A DNA stretch of 64,000 bases from CBDDBX01 sp965225955 (GCA_965225955.1 CBDDBX010000038.1:51648-115647); one strand, 5' to 3'. Counted from the stretch's first letter, positions 53,801-63,221 are shown. Translations and numbers: made by a program. Notes: generated by a model from the letters alone, not told the origin.

Positions 53801-54673
53801 CTACTCATCAGAACTGTTTTTGCCTCTCATAATAAATGTCATCTCTTCGCCTTTTCTGAGGACAACAATTGTAACTTCAGATACTTCGCCACTAAAGACT
53901 CTGTTTCTTAAGGCCATGAGAGTGTTGCCTGCACCAGCTGGTTCTCCGTTAACAGAAGTTATAACATCTCCTATTTTGATACCGGCTCTCATAAATGGTC
54001 CGGGAGACATTTTTGTTATTATGATGCCGTTCTCTATCTGTGTCCAGTTTACTCCATATTTCCGTTGATTAAGTATGATTGTTCCTGTTATACCGGATTC
54101 AGGAATTTTTTCTTCTATCTGAGGTTTTTCCTTTACTATCTTTATTTCTTCAGTTTCCACAGGTTTATCCGAAGGTGGCTCATATGAATTCTCTTCAGTT
54201 TTGCTGTTAAGGCTATTCTCTTCAGCTTTATCTGTTGTGTCACTGTTTTCGGTAACAGGTTGTCCGGTTTCCATTACAAGAGGCTTCTGTTGGATTTCAG
54301 CAGGTTGATCTGTTGAAGTTTTTTCAGAATCAGGCTGAGAAGGAGGTGTAGTTTCTGTTTTCTGAGCAACAGGAACAGAAATATCTGATAGAGAGGATTT
54401 AACAGTAAATATGTCGTACTTATTTACAACAAAATAGCCTGCTACAATCAGTGGAATCAGTATTCCAATAATTTTTGTGTTACGTGAGGGGCCGTTTTTA
54501 AAGATTATATGCTTCTTTCTGCAATTCAAACAAATGTACACAATTGATGGAAAGAAAAAAGATATAAATCTTTCGAGTAGTGATCCCTGTGCACTGTCAA
54601 AGGAGTAGTGGTCACAGTTAGAGCACTTTATAAATTTTTCCTGAATATTATCAACAAAATCATTCTGCTTCAT
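53801..54673 (-). CDS. Membrane-anchored PDZ-domain protein with N-terminal zinc ribbon
   Basis: A 290-residue protein. An N-terminal zinc-ribbon-like pair (CSNC about 17, CLNC about 48) precedes a membrane segment (about 68-85), a long Pro/Ser/Thr/Glu-rich linker (about 100-190) and a C-terminal PDZ domain (about 205-285, 'ITKMSPGPFMRAGIKIGDVITSVNGEPAG' parts). No protease domain is fused. The PDZ side is probably periplasmic. Its start is close to the divergent GGDEF gene promoter. Confidence 0.8.
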   Translation of the reverse strand: MKQNDFVDNIQEKFIKCSNCDHYSFDSAQGSLLERFISFFFPSIVYICLNCRKKHIIFKNGPSRNTKIIGILIPLIVAGYFVVNKYDIFTVKSSLSDISVPVAQKTETTPPSQPDSEKTSTDQPAEIQQKPLVMETGQPVTENSDTTDKAEENSLNSKTEENSYEPPSDKPVETEEIKIVKEKPQIEEKIPESGITGTIILNQRKYGVNWTQIENGIIITKMSPGPFMRAGIKIGDVITSVNGEPAGAGNTLMALRNRVFSGEVSEVTIVVLRKGEEMTFIMRGKNSSDE

Positions 54674-54741
54674 AAGTAATTATTATATCGTAAATTTTCA
54701 TTTATTCAAAAAAACATGTTATTCATGTTCCTTTTTAATGA

Positions 54742-54747
54742 TATAAT
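54742..54747 (+). promoter_or_regulatory. -10 element for the GGDEF gene; possibly leaderless
   Basis: TATAAT ends 7 bases before the ATG at 54755, so transcription would begin at about the start codon. No Shine-Dalgarno is seen before the ATG. The -35 region is weak (ttattc near 54719-54724). Confidence 0.5.
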
Positions 54748-54754
54748 ATAAGCG

Positions 54755-56005
54755 ATGGAAAATCACCAAACTGAGCAACTATTATCTGAAGTTATAAATT
54801 CTGTACCTTCTGCGGTTTTTATTATAAATGAGGATGGAGTTATTTATAATGCCAATAATTCAGCAATTGCAGAATATGGAACTTCAATGGAAGAGATTAC
54901 AGGCAGGAATTTTTTTAAAATGATGCCTGAAGAGTCAGCTATATACCGTAACTCTTTTCTTGCTATAGTTAAATCTACAGATCAGCAGGTGGTTTTTGAG
55001 GACAGCACAGGGGAGAAAGTACTTAAAATAACAATATCTCCATTACATGTAACTGATCAACAGAAAAAGTTCTATATCTTCTCATACTCTGATATAACAG
55101 ATCTGAGAAGAGATGAAGATCTGCTCTACAGATATAATCAGATCCTTTCAACTGTTATGAATCCAGTTGCGATAATTGATAATAATCGCAGATTTAAAAC
55201 TGTTAACCACTCTTTTCTTGAATTTTTCAACCTGCCTCAGGACTGTTTTGAGATTCTGACACTTGAAAATATAGTAGATGAAAAAGATTATAAGGACTAT
55301 TTTCAACAGGCTTTTAATACTGCTTTTGGCGGCAGTAACAGTGGGTTTAAGGAGTGGATAACTCTTAAGAACAGGCGCAAATGTTTTATTAATGTTACGA
55401 TTCACCCGCTTTTCAATATGGATAGAGCTGTTTCAGGTGTTGTTCTCAGTTCTATTGATATGACAGAGAATAAAGAACTTGAAGAGAAGCTTACTAAATT
55501 ATCCATAACAGATCCTCTGACAGGAATCTTTAACAGAAATAAGATGAATGAAGCTCTTACAAATGAGATTAACAGGGTTTCACGTCACTATTCAGATATG
55601 ACTCTTATGATGTTTGATATAGATCACTTTAAAAGAGTTAATGACACTTATGGTCATGATACCGGCGACAAGGTCCTGAAGGGTGTTGTCAGGATTGCTG
55701 ATAATATCATAAGAAAAACAGATACCCTTGCAAGATGGGGAGGGGAAGAGTTTATGTTACTCCTTCCGGTTACTGATATTGAGAGAGGTAAAATGATTGC
55801 TGAAAGAATCAGACTCTCAATAGAACAGAAAATATTCCCTGATGTTGGCAGAGTAACCTGTAGTTTTGGTATTGGACAGTACAATACAAATGAGAGTATG
55901 GAAACCTTTATTAACAGAGTCGATTCTGCTCTTTATGAAGCCAAAAGATCCGGCAGAAACAGAATTGCCTTCTCTAAAGGAGAAGGCGTAAATAAGATAA
56001 ACTAA
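54755..56005 (+). CDS. PAS-PAS-GGDEF diguanylate cyclase
   Basis: A 416-residue cytoplasmic c-di-GMP synthase. Two PAS domains (about 8-115 and 125-240) precede the GGDEF domain (about 248-408). The active site is GGEEF in 'RWGGEEFMLLLP' (about 329), an accepted active variant. An inhibitory RxxD (RKTD) lies exactly five residues before it, so product feedback is expected. 'DIDHFKRVNDTYGHDTGD' and 'VDSALYEAKRSGRNRI' complete the domain. No partner EAL or PilZ gene is in the window. The 3' end overlaps the convergent patB by 4 bp. Confidence 0.92.
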   Translation: MENHQTEQLLSEVINSVPSAVFIINEDGVIYNANNSAIAEYGTSMEEITGRNFFKMMPEESAIYRNSFLAIVKSTDQQVVFEDSTGEKVLKITISPLHVTDQQKKFYIFSYSDITDLRRDEDLLYRYNQILSTVMNPVAIIDNNRRFKTVNHSFLEFFNLPQDCFEILTLENIVDEKDYKDYFQQAFNTAFGGSNSGFKEWITLKNRRKCFINVTIHPLFNMDRAVSGVVLSSIDMTENKELEEKLTKLSITDPLTGIFNRNKMNEALTNEINRVSRHYSDMTLMMFDIDHFKRVNDTYGHDTGDKVLKGVVRIADNIIRKTDTLARWGGEEFMLLLPVTDIERGKMIAERIRLSIEQKIFPDVGRVTCSFGIGQYNTNESMETFINRVDSALYEAKRSGRNRIAFSKGEGVNKIN

Positions 56006-57171
56006 AAGACTTCTGCTATTTTCTTAAGAGCTTCCTCAAGTATCCCGTGACTTGTTCCCAGATTTATCCTCTGAAAACCTTCTCCACCATCTCCAAAAGT
56101 TGATCCTTTCTCAAGCCATACTCCTGCCTTATCCATGAGTCTTTTGTTTACTTCATCTTCAGTTAATCCAGTAGATCTGAAGTCCATCCATCCAAGGTAG
56201 GTACCTTCCAGGGGAGATAATCTGATATCCCGCAGTTGACCGGAAATGAAACTGTCAAGAATTTCATAGTTCTTATTAATATACTCTATAAGATTGTTCA
56301 GCCATGGTTCGCAGTGATTGTAGGCGGCAATAACTGCGCCTATTCCAAAACTATTTGTCAGATGAAGGCCATTTGCAAACATCTGTTTGTCAAACCTGTC
56401 ATAAAGATCTCTGTTCTGAAAAATTATATTGGAAACCTGAAGTCCTGCAAGATTAAATGTTTTACTGGGTGAAGTGCATGTTATCGTAAAATTTTCCACT
56501 CCTTCAAGAACTGTTGCAAACGGCGTATAGGGTATATCTCCTGTGATTATATCGCAGTGAATCTCATCAGCGACTACAAAGATTTTGTGTTTTATTGCAA
56601 TTTCTGCAATTTTTCTTAACTCCTCTTTCTTCCATACTCTTCCTACAGGATTATGAGGATTACAGAGAATGAGAATTTTTGTTCTGTTATCTATAAGGGA
56701 CTCCAGATGATCAAAATCTATTGTGTATTCACCGTTGCTCTCTTTGAGAGTATTAAGCTTCAACTCTCTTTTATTGTTGGTAACAGCAGTCATAAATGGA
56801 TAGTAGACAGGAGTCTGTACAATTATTCCATCACCAGGATCTGAAAATCCCTGAACTATTGCATTCAGAGCAGGAATTACTCCAGGGGAGAAACGGATAT
56901 GATCATTTTCTATATTCCAGTTATGTCTCTTTCTAAACCAGTTTTTTATAGATTCATAGTAATCTGCTTCTCTTTCCGTGTATCCGAAGAGATGGTGACC
57001 TGCTCTTTCCATTATTGCTTCGGTAACAGGGTGGGGAATTTCGAAATCCATGTCAGCAACCCACATGGGAATCATTTGTTTATCGTATCCGGTGAACTCT
57101 TTACAGAAATCCCATTTAATACTTCCGGTTCCTCTTCTGTCTATTGGTTTTATGTCAAAATTACTACTCAT
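56002..57171 (-). CDS. patB: MalY/PatB-type PLP aminotransferase (putative C-S lyase)
   Basis: A 389-residue fold-type I PLP enzyme. The opening 'IDRRGTGSIKWDFC', 'MWVADMDFEIPHPVTEAI' (about 37-54), 'PVYYPFMTAV', 'CNPHNPVGRVW' (about 172) and the PLP lysine in 'CTSPSKTFNLAGLQ' (about 234-247) are typical of MalY/PatB cystathionine beta-lyases. It may release homocysteine from cystathionine or sulfide from cysteine, which bears on the homocysteine route at 41.9-46.5 kb. Confidence 0.9.
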   Translation of the reverse strand: MSSNFDIKPIDRRGTGSIKWDFCKEFTGYDKQMIPMWVADMDFEIPHPVTEAIMERAGHHLFGYTEREADYYESIKNWFRKRHNWNIENDHIRFSPGVIPALNAIVQGFSDPGDGIIVQTPVYYPFMTAVTNNKRELKLNTLKESNGEYTIDFDHLESLIDNRTKILILCNPHNPVGRVWKKEELRKIAEIAIKHKIFVVADEIHCDIITGDIPYTPFATVLEGVENFTITCTSPSKTFNLAGLQVSNIIFQNRDLYDRFDKQMFANGLHLTNSFGIGAVIAAYNHCEPWLNNLIEYINKNYEILDSFISGQLRDIRLSPLEGTYLGWMDFRSTGLTEDEVNKRLMDKAGVWLEKGSTFGDGGEGFQRINLGTSHGILEEALKKIAEVF

Positions 57172-57472
57172 CTTATCTCCCTTTTTTGAAGAATTATAAT
57201 AACGCTATAGAAGATATTAGTAAAGATACGGATACGATATTTTAAATAAAACAGAACTGATACTGACTATCACAATTAAACACAGGTTGCACTGTTTTTA
57301 TTATTCTCTGGTCAGTACAGGTTATTGCTCTTTGTGTAGCTTAAGGACAGGCTCTCTGCCTTTACAAATCTTCAAGGAATCTGCCAGTTACACTGCCCCG
57401 GGAGATTTCGATTCTGACTTGTTTTAATGGAATTCATAAGTTAAGATTATTAATTAAGAAAAGGAGATAAGG
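57172..57472. other. Untranslated region upstream of pyrE
   Basis: About 300 bp without a coding frame. Paired segments are visible: aaatct (57368-ish) with agattt around ctgccagttacactgcc, and cccgggag nearby. This could be a leader for pyrE, but no known riboswitch or pyrimidine attenuator is recognised. AGGAG precedes pyrE. Confidence 0.35.
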
Positions 57473-58147
57473 ATGAAACAATATAAGAAGGATTTTATAA
57501 ATTTTTTACTTGAGAACGGTGCTCTTAAGTTTGGAGAGTTTACTCTTAAATCGGGACGAAAATCCCCTTACTTTCTCAATACCGGCATGCTATACAGCGG
57601 AAGTGCTATATCAAAACTGGGGGAATTTTATGCAGAAACCATTAAAGATAATGCTGAGGGTACTTTTGATGTGGTATTTGGTCCGGCCTATAAAGGGATA
57701 CCCCTGGCTGTAACAACTGTTAATGCTCTCTATACAAAGTTTAAAATAGACACAGATTACTCCTTTAATAGAAAAGAGGCTAAAGATCATGGTGATAAAG
57801 GACTTCTTGTAGGAAGAAAACTTGAAGGAGATGAACGTATTCTTCTGGTAGATGATGTTATTACTGCAGGAACAGCAATAAGAGAAGTTCTTGAGTTACT
57901 TAAAGAGCTTGGAAATCCTGAAGTTGCAGGAGTTGTTGTATCAGTAGACAGAAAAGAGAAAGGCACAGGCGAAGAGTCTGCAATTCAGGAATTAAACCGT
58001 ACAACAGGTATTAATTTCTATCCGGTAGTCACTATTGACGATATCATTGAGTATCTTCGGGTGAACCCCCTTGATGGAGATGTAGAGAAAACTGCGGGTT
58101 ACCTGAAACTTATGGAAAAGTACAGAGAGGAGTATGGCGTAGCCTGA
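57473..58147 (+). CDS. pyrE: Orotate phosphoribosyltransferase
   Basis: A 224-residue enzyme that makes OMP from orotate and PRPP. Motifs: 'SGRKSPYFLNTGMLY' (about 27), 'VFGPAYKGIPLAV' (about 66), 'FNRKEAKDHGDKG' (about 95-107) and the PRPP loop 'ILLVDDVITAGTAIRE' (about 124-139). The length fits the longer E. coli-type PyrE. GGAGATAAGG precedes the ATG. It leads a unit with the comF gene (3-bp gap). Confidence 0.95.
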   Translation: MKQYKKDFINFLLENGALKFGEFTLKSGRKSPYFLNTGMLYSGSAISKLGEFYAETIKDNAEGTFDVVFGPAYKGIPLAVTTVNALYTKFKIDTDYSFNRKEAKDHGDKGLLVGRKLEGDERILLVDDVITAGTAIREVLELLKELGNPEVAGVVVSVDRKEKGTGEESAIQELNRTTGINFYPVVTIDDIIEYLRVNPLDGDVEKTAGYLKLMEKYREEYGVA

Positions 58148-58150
58148 TAG

Positions 58151-58882
58151 ATGATTTTAAGGGGAGGAGCTGCTTTATTAAATCTTTGTAAAACTGCTCT
58201 CTTCCCACAGTTTTGTCACTATTGTAATGCACCACTTCTTAAACTGACAGAACTGGTGTTCTGTAATGATTGTCTGGGAAAAATAGAGAAAAAAGAGTTT
58301 ATTAACAGTTGCTCTGTATGCTCTGCAGAGATCGCCGGGGGTAAGATCTGTGGTAGTTGCCTTATTACTCCTCCTTCATATAAATTTCATAAAAGTGTCA
58401 CTCTTTATGAAAAAGAGGTCAGACAACTGATACTACTTTTTAAATATGGTGGTAAAGAGGTGCTGGCTGATAAAATGGCTTCGCTGTATAAAGAAACCGC
58501 AGAAGATCTGGTAAGAATATTTAAACCGGATTTTATTACTATTGTGCCGGACGACAGAAGAAGAAAATATGGTTTTAACCATAACAGAGTGGTTGCATCT
58601 GCTCTGGCTTGTACACTTGGCCTCAGGTTAGAAGCCGGGGTATTGAAAAAAATCAGATCAACTCCACCTCAGGCGTCACTTCGTGTTAATGAAAGGTTAA
58701 AGAACCTGGATAATACCTTTGTAGTAAGAAAATCTCATCGGAAATATCTCAAAAACAGTGTGGTGCTACTTCTTGATGATGTCTTTACAACAGGTACCAC
58801 AATGGATAAATGCAGTAGAACTCTTGCTGATGCAGGAGCTGAAGTAATCGGTATTACACTGGCCCGTTCAGTGGTGGATTGA
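58151..58882 (+). CDS. comF: ComF-family amidophosphoribosyltransferase-like protein
   Basis: A 243-residue ComF/GntX-type protein. The N-terminal zinc finger has cysteines in 'CHYCNAPLL', 'CNDCLG', 'CSVCSAEIAGGKICGSC' (about 20-75), and the C-terminal phosphoribosyltransferase-like domain has 'VVLLLDDVFTTGTTMDKCSR' (about 202-222). ComF is linked to DNA uptake or recombination in other bacteria, though many homologues are of unknown role. Confidence 0.88.
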   Translation: MILRGGAALLNLCKTALFPQFCHYCNAPLLKLTELVFCNDCLGKIEKKEFINSCSVCSAEIAGGKICGSCLITPPSYKFHKSVTLYEKEVRQLILLFKYGGKEVLADKMASLYKETAEDLVRIFKPDFITIVPDDRRRKYGFNHNRVVASALACTLGLRLEAGVLKKIRSTPPQASLRVNERLKNLDNTFVVRKSHRKYLKNSVVLLLDDVFTTGTTMDKCSRTLADAGAEVIGITLARSVVD

Positions 58883-58968
58883 GTGGCTGAAATACACTTT
58901 TTTTAATATGAAGCCTGAAGATATTGAAATCTTTTGAGAATAATAATAAAATGATGCCTTGAAATACG

Positions 58969-59511
58969 ATGACTACAGCTAATATTATTACTATACTTCG
59001 CATAATTCTTGTTCCGATTTTCATTGTTATTCTTTTAACTGAAATGGATAATAAAGAACTACTGGCTCTGGCAGTCTTTGTAGTTGCTGCTGTATCAGAT
59101 TCAATTGATGGGTATATAGCAAGAAAATATAATCAGATCACTGATCTGGGGAAATTTCTTGATCCTCTTGCTGATAAACTTCTTGTAGCTTCTGCACTAA
59201 TGGCTCTTGTGTATCTTAAAAGAGCTGAAGCCTGGGTTGCGTCTGTAATTATTCTGAGAGAGATTATTATTTCAGGTTTCCGATTCTATTTTCTCGTTCA
59301 GGATTCAGTTTTTTCTGCTTCATGGCTTGCAAAAAAGAAGACTTTTTTCCAGATGGCAGCTATTGCACTTCTTATAATCTATAATAAGTTACCAGATCCG
59401 TCTTTATACTATAATATGGGAACAATTCTTTTATATGTTGCTGCTTTCCTCACTGTATACAGTGGTGTGGAGTATATATTGAAATACTCACTCAGCGATG
59501 TGAAAAAATAA
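58969..59511 (+). CDS. pgsA: CDP-diacylglycerol-glycerol-3-phosphate 3-phosphatidyltransferase
   Basis: A 180-residue inner-membrane enzyme for phosphatidylglycerol synthesis. The CDP-alcohol phosphotransferase signature, D-x2-DG-x2-AR-x8-G-x3-D-x3-D, is seen in 'DSIDGYIARKYNQITDLGKFLDPLADK' parts (about 44-70). Membrane segments occur at about 8-24, 29-48, 75-92 and 135-165. The start ATG has no obvious ribosome site. Its stop and the next gene's ATG overlap by 1 bp. Confidence 0.92.
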   Translation: MTTANIITILRIILVPIFIVILLTEMDNKELLALAVFVVAAVSDSIDGYIARKYNQITDLGKFLDPLADKLLVASALMALVYLKRAEAWVASVIILREIIISGFRFYFLVQDSVFSASWLAKKKTFFQMAAIALLIIYNKLPDPSLYYNMGTILLYVAAFLTVYSGVEYILKYSLSDVKK

Positions 59512-60389
59512 TGCCTTACCCAAAATATAAACCTGTAGATGTCTCACTCTTAAAGCATAATTCCCCTTCAGATGAAGAAATACTGATACAGACAGATAAG
59601 TTTGCTTCACCTTTTATTCCCTGTTCAACTTTCAGTTCTTTTGTTGAAAGTCTCCCACATTCCGGTGCTGCAGGGAAACTGAAAAAACTAAGTGGAATTA
59701 TGAAAAGAATGAGAGCAGGTGATTTTACGATCTCCTGGCTTCCTGGTGAAGAGTTCCTTACAGGCGGACTTGCTCCGGTACTCATTGATCTTATGGAGAG
59801 AGGATGGGTTTCCTCTGTTTCAATAACAGATACTTTCCTCCTCAGGGATTTTGAAACTGCTTATTCAGGCAGAATTCTCAATGGCACTTCAATATCTGAA
59901 GAAGCATTGATCTTTCTGAATGTGGCTATGCGAGAAGGTGTTGCAAGAGATGTCGGGGTAGGGGAGTGTATTGGTTCCTACATAGGTAGCTCAGATTTTA
60001 TTTTTAAGGATGCCAGTGTTCTGCACAGAGCTTTTAAGCTTAACATTCCTGTAACAGTTCACTTCACAACAGGTACACCGGCTTTTAATATATCCTCAGT
60101 ATCTGCGGAAGATATGCACAGAATGGGAGAGAAAGATTTCAGGCTGTTTCTATCGGTTATTGACAGTCTGAAAGATGATGGAATTGTAGTGTCAGCAGGT
60201 TCAAACTATTCTGTATTCAGGTTACTGGCAGATACTCTTGGGGTTTTTCGTGGAGCAGGGCATTTTACAGAAGATATAAAAATTGCAAAATTTGGTGGAG
60301 ATTCAAGTGATAAGGTCAGAAGTCTTGAGTTTGACGGGGATCTGAATATTCTTATTCCACTCTTTGCGGCTCTTATTCTGAACCCTTAG
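59511..60389 (+). CDS. Deoxyhypusine synthase-like protein
   Basis: A 292-residue protein that I place tentatively in the deoxyhypusine/homospermidine synthase-like superfamily. Supporting segments are 'ITDTFLLRDFETAYSGR' (about 104-120), 'GVGECIGSYIGSSDFI' (about 147) and 'LNIPVTVHFTTGTPAFNI' (about 174-191), which correspond to the family's 'HDFE.A..G', 'G.GE.+G' and 'PVTVH...GTD' stretches. The enzyme lysine of true deoxyhypusine synthase ('KN' near the C-terminus) is not obvious. Bacterial members usually act in polyamine metabolism or are uncharacterised. It overlaps pgsA by 1 bp. Confidence 0.5.
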   Translation: MPYPKYKPVDVSLLKHNSPSDEEILIQTDKFASPFIPCSTFSSFVESLPHSGAAGKLKKLSGIMKRMRAGDFTISWLPGEEFLTGGLAPVLIDLMERGWVSSVSITDTFLLRDFETAYSGRILNGTSISEEALIFLNVAMREGVARDVGVGECIGSYIGSSDFIFKDASVLHRAFKLNIPVTVHFTTGTPAFNISSVSAEDMHRMGEKDFRLFLSVIDSLKDDGIVVSAGSNYSVFRLLADTLGVFRGAGHFTEDIKIAKFGGDSSDKVRSLEFDGDLNILIPLFAALILNP

Positions 60390-60440
60390 AAAATTCAGAG
60401 ATAATTTGAAAAAAAATGATTCTGGAATTAAGCTGTGTAT

Positions 60441-60815
60441 ATGAAAGTTAAATTTTCCAAAGAGGCTTTGGAACACCTCTCTGTACTTCAGGAACTTGAC
60501 ATAAGTGTAACAGGTTTTATGACAGGTATAAAAATGGGGAAGTACAGTATAGTAAAAAATATGATGCCTATACATCTTAACGAAGAGAACGTTGATGAAA
60601 TATATAGAAAAGTTTACCATAAAACCAGATATTCTCTTCTGGGAGTTTTCTTTATAAACACTGCACCTATATCATCAGACTGGTTTGCAGGGGATATAAT
60701 TCTGAAAATTATTGACTCTGAAAGAGAGATCTCCTTTTGTGATTTTGATGAAGAGATGAAAACTGTTAACAGAGGTTTTGAAAATGGATATGAAACAGGT
60801 CTACACTCATTCTGA
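60441..60815 (+). CDS. Uncharacterised 124-residue protein
   Basis: A small cytoplasmic protein with no recognised motif. It starts at ATG 60441, or possibly at GTG 60435. It is followed by a coupled AMMECR1 gene (start 60784, overlap 32 bp). It has a basic N-terminal half ('KVKFSKEALEHLSVLQELDIS') and a short C-terminal acidic helix. It could be related to JAMM/MPN-like domains ('TGFMTGIKMGKYSIVKNMMPI' region), but the metal motif is absent. Confidence 0.5.
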   Translation: MKVKFSKEALEHLSVLQELDISVTGFMTGIKMGKYSIVKNMMPIHLNEENVDEIYRKVYHKTRYSLLGVFFINTAPISSDWFAGDIILKIIDSEREISFCDFDEEMKTVNRGFENGYETGLHSF

Positions 60816-61341
60816 CAGATTATTTCTATTGAAACTTGCCCGGGAATCCATTGAGATTAGTTTAAAAGGAGAAGAGTTAAGTCCCGGCCCACACGACAGT
60901 AAGTTTGATGAGAAAAGAGGAGCCTTTGTAACACTGCATTCAGGTGGAACTCTTCGTGGGTGTGTCGGCTATCCTCTACCGGTTTATCCCCTTATAGATG
61001 CTATAATCAATAATGCGGCTTCTGCAGCTCTGCAGGATCCAAGATTCTCACCTGTAACCAGAGATGAACTCAGTGATATTGATATTGAAATCTCAGTGCT
61101 TACCATGCCCCGGAAGATAGAATCTGTTAAGGAAATTGTAGTTGGCAGAGATGGAATTCTTGTTACTTATGGCCCCAAACGGGGTTTGCTGCTCCCCCAG
61201 GTTCCTGTTGAACAGAAGTGGGATCTGGAAACCTTTCTTAAGTGTGGCTGTATGAAAGCTGGTTTATCTGAAGATAGATGGAAAAAGGGGGCTGAAATAG
61301 AGATATTTCAGGCAGAAATCTTTGGAGAGAAGGAGTTATAG
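60784..61341 (+). CDS. AMMECR1-domain protein
   Basis: About 185 residues. The AMMECR1 signature 'TLRGCVGYPLPVYPLI' (about 56) and 'GRDGILVTYGPKRGLLLPQVP' (about 118-138) and 'KCGCMKAGLSEDRW' (about 155) are clear. The family often pairs with MEMO proteins and with radical SAM or DUF genes, but its reaction is unknown. I chose ATG 60784 because AGAGG is 8 bases upstream; a TTG at 60778 is also in frame. It is followed directly by yjbQ. Confidence 0.88.
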   Translation: MDMKQVYTHSDRLFLLKLARESIEISLKGEELSPGPHDSKFDEKRGAFVTLHSGGTLRGCVGYPLPVYPLIDAIINNAASAALQDPRFSPVTRDELSDIDIEISVLTMPRKIESVKEIVVGRDGILVTYGPKRGLLLPQVPVEQKWDLETFLKCGCMKAGLSEDRWKKGAEIEIFQAEIFGEKEL

Positions 61342-61749
61342 ATGGAGAAAGTTACAGGATTGCTGGAGATAGATACTACAAAAAAAACAGAGATGATAGA
61401 GATAACGGAAGAAGTGAAAGATTATGTAGCTCAGTGCGGAGCCTCAAATGGACATCTTCTGGTTTACACCCCCCATACTACAGCAGGAATTACAATAAAT
61501 GAGAATGCAGATCCTGATGTATGTATGGACCTTGAGAAGTTTTTTGAAAGAAACTATAAAAATGAAGACTGGTTCAGACATTTTGAGGGAAATACTCCTT
61601 CACATATATTATCAACTCTGATTTCTCCTTCAGAATCTTTTATAATTAATGAAGGTGCTATTGTGCTGGGACGCTGGCAGGGTATCTATTTTGTTGAATG
61701 TGATGGCCCCAGACAGAGCCGGAAAATCTATTTAAGTGTTATTTCCTGA
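61342..61749 (+). CDS. YjbQ (UPF0047) family protein
   Basis: A 135-residue protein of the YjbQ family; some members show thiamine-phosphate-synthase-like activity, but the natural role is unclear. Motifs: 'HTTAGITINENADPDV' (about 47-62), 'HFEGNTPSHILSTLISPS' (about 75-92) and 'GRWQGIYFVECDGPR' (about 111-125). A strong AAGGAG precedes the ATG. It is coupled to AMMECR1. Confidence 0.88.
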   Translation: MEKVTGLLEIDTTKKTEMIEITEEVKDYVAQCGASNGHLLVYTPHTTAGITINENADPDVCMDLEKFFERNYKNEDWFRHFEGNTPSHILSTLISPSESFIINEGAIVLGRWQGIYFVECDGPRQSRKIYLSVIS

Positions 61750-61768
61750 AATTTATTCATAATAGTAA

Positions 61769-61798
61769 TTGTTATTGATAAAAAACTTGTGTTATAAT
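61769..61798 (+). promoter_or_regulatory. Promoter of hydG
   Basis: TTGTTA (61769-61774) and TATAAT (61793-61798) separated by 18 bases, with the ATG at 61817 and a GGAG site between. This gives hydG its own transcript. Confidence 0.65.
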
Positions 61799-61816
61799 TC
61801 TACCATGGAGTAAAAA

Positions 61817-63206
61817 ATGACCGATACAGGATTTATTAATCACACAAAAATTTATGAAATTCTTAAAAACTCTACTGAACCTGAGAAGCAGGAACTCGAT
61901 GCAATTCTGGCCCGGGCAAAGGAACTAAACGGGATCTCATTCGAGGAAGCAGAAAGGCTCCTTATGGTTGAAAAACCTGAACATGTAGAGATGATTTTAG
62001 AAACAGCAAACTACATTAAGAGTGAAATTTATGGAAAAAGACTTGTTCTTTTTGCACCTCTTTATGTCTCAAATCTCTGCAATAATGAGTGTCTCTACTG
62101 CGCATTCAGAAGAAGCAATAGAGAAATCCCGAGAAAAACCCTGACTATGGAAGAGGTCAGAACGGAAACTGAAGCTCTTGTAAATGACGGGCATAAAAGG
62201 GTTCTTCTGGTTTCAGGTGAAGGGCTTGGTGAATCAGCTCTTGACTATTCACTGAAAGCTATCGATACAATATACTCTGTTAAAGGGAAAAAACGGTGGG
62301 GAGATCAGAAGAATCAACATCAATATTGCCCCATTGTCGGTAGAATCTTTTAAAAGACTGAAAGAAGCAGGTATTGGTACATATCAGCTGTTCCAGGAAA
62401 CTTACCATTACGATACTTATAAAGCTATGCATACAAAAGGACCCAAGGCAAATTACCTTAACCATCTTACAGCAATGGACAGAGCTATGGAAGCGGGTAT
62501 AGATGATGTTGGTGTCGGGGTTCTGTTCGGGCTGCATGATTACAGGTTTGAAGTTATGGCAATGCTTCAGCATATAAAACATCTTGAGAGTCGTTTTGGC
62601 GTGGGCTGTCATACCATTTCTGTTCCGAGAATTGAACCTGCAACAGGTTCATCAGTCTCAGAAAGACCTCCTCATGAGCTGAGTGATCAGGATTTCAGAA
62701 AACTGATTGCAATTCTTAGAATAACAGTTCCTTATACCGGCATTATTCTAAGTACAAGAGAGAATGCTGAAACAAGGCGGAATGCTCTTGATCTTGGGAT
62801 TTCCCAGATTAGTGCCGGATCCAAAACAAACCCTGGTGGATACTCCGAGACAGAATCCATGGAGCAGTTTTCACTTGGTGATCACAGATCTCTTGATGAA
62901 GTCATCTACGATATTGTTAAACTTGGTTATGTTCCATCATTCTGTACAGGCTGTTACAGAATGGGAAGAACTGGTAACGATTTCATGGATCTTGCTAAAC
63001 CAGGGCTCATTAAGCACTACTGTCTTCCAAATGCATTAACATCTTTTAAAGAGTATCTTGTTAATTATGGAAGGCCTGATACTGTTAAATCAGGTTCAGC
63101 TCTTATTGAATCAATGCTTGAAACTCTCCCAAGTGAAGAACTTATTACTTATACAAAAGAGGGACTTGCAAAGATTGATGCCGGAGCTAAAGACGTATAT
63201 CTGTAA
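61817..63206 (+). CDS. hydG: [FeFe]-hydrogenase maturase HydG, interrupted by a frameshift
   Basis: Radical SAM tyrosine lyase that supplies CO and cyanide for the H-cluster. The N-terminal part reads from 61817 with the CxxxCxxC motif in 'CNNECLYCAF' (about 89-98). After 'VKGK' the frame breaks at six A (62288-62293); the original frame stops at 62353 while the downstream frame continues to 63206. With five A the protein reads on without gap ('VKGKNGGEIRRININ'). The C-terminal cluster C-x2-C-x22-C ('CTGCYRMGRTGNDFM' onward) is intact. HydE, HydF and a hydrogenase are not in the window. The single-base change in a homopolymer is probably a sequencing error, otherwise the gene is inactive. Confidence 0.88.
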
Positions 63207-63221
63207 AAAATTTTAATATAC

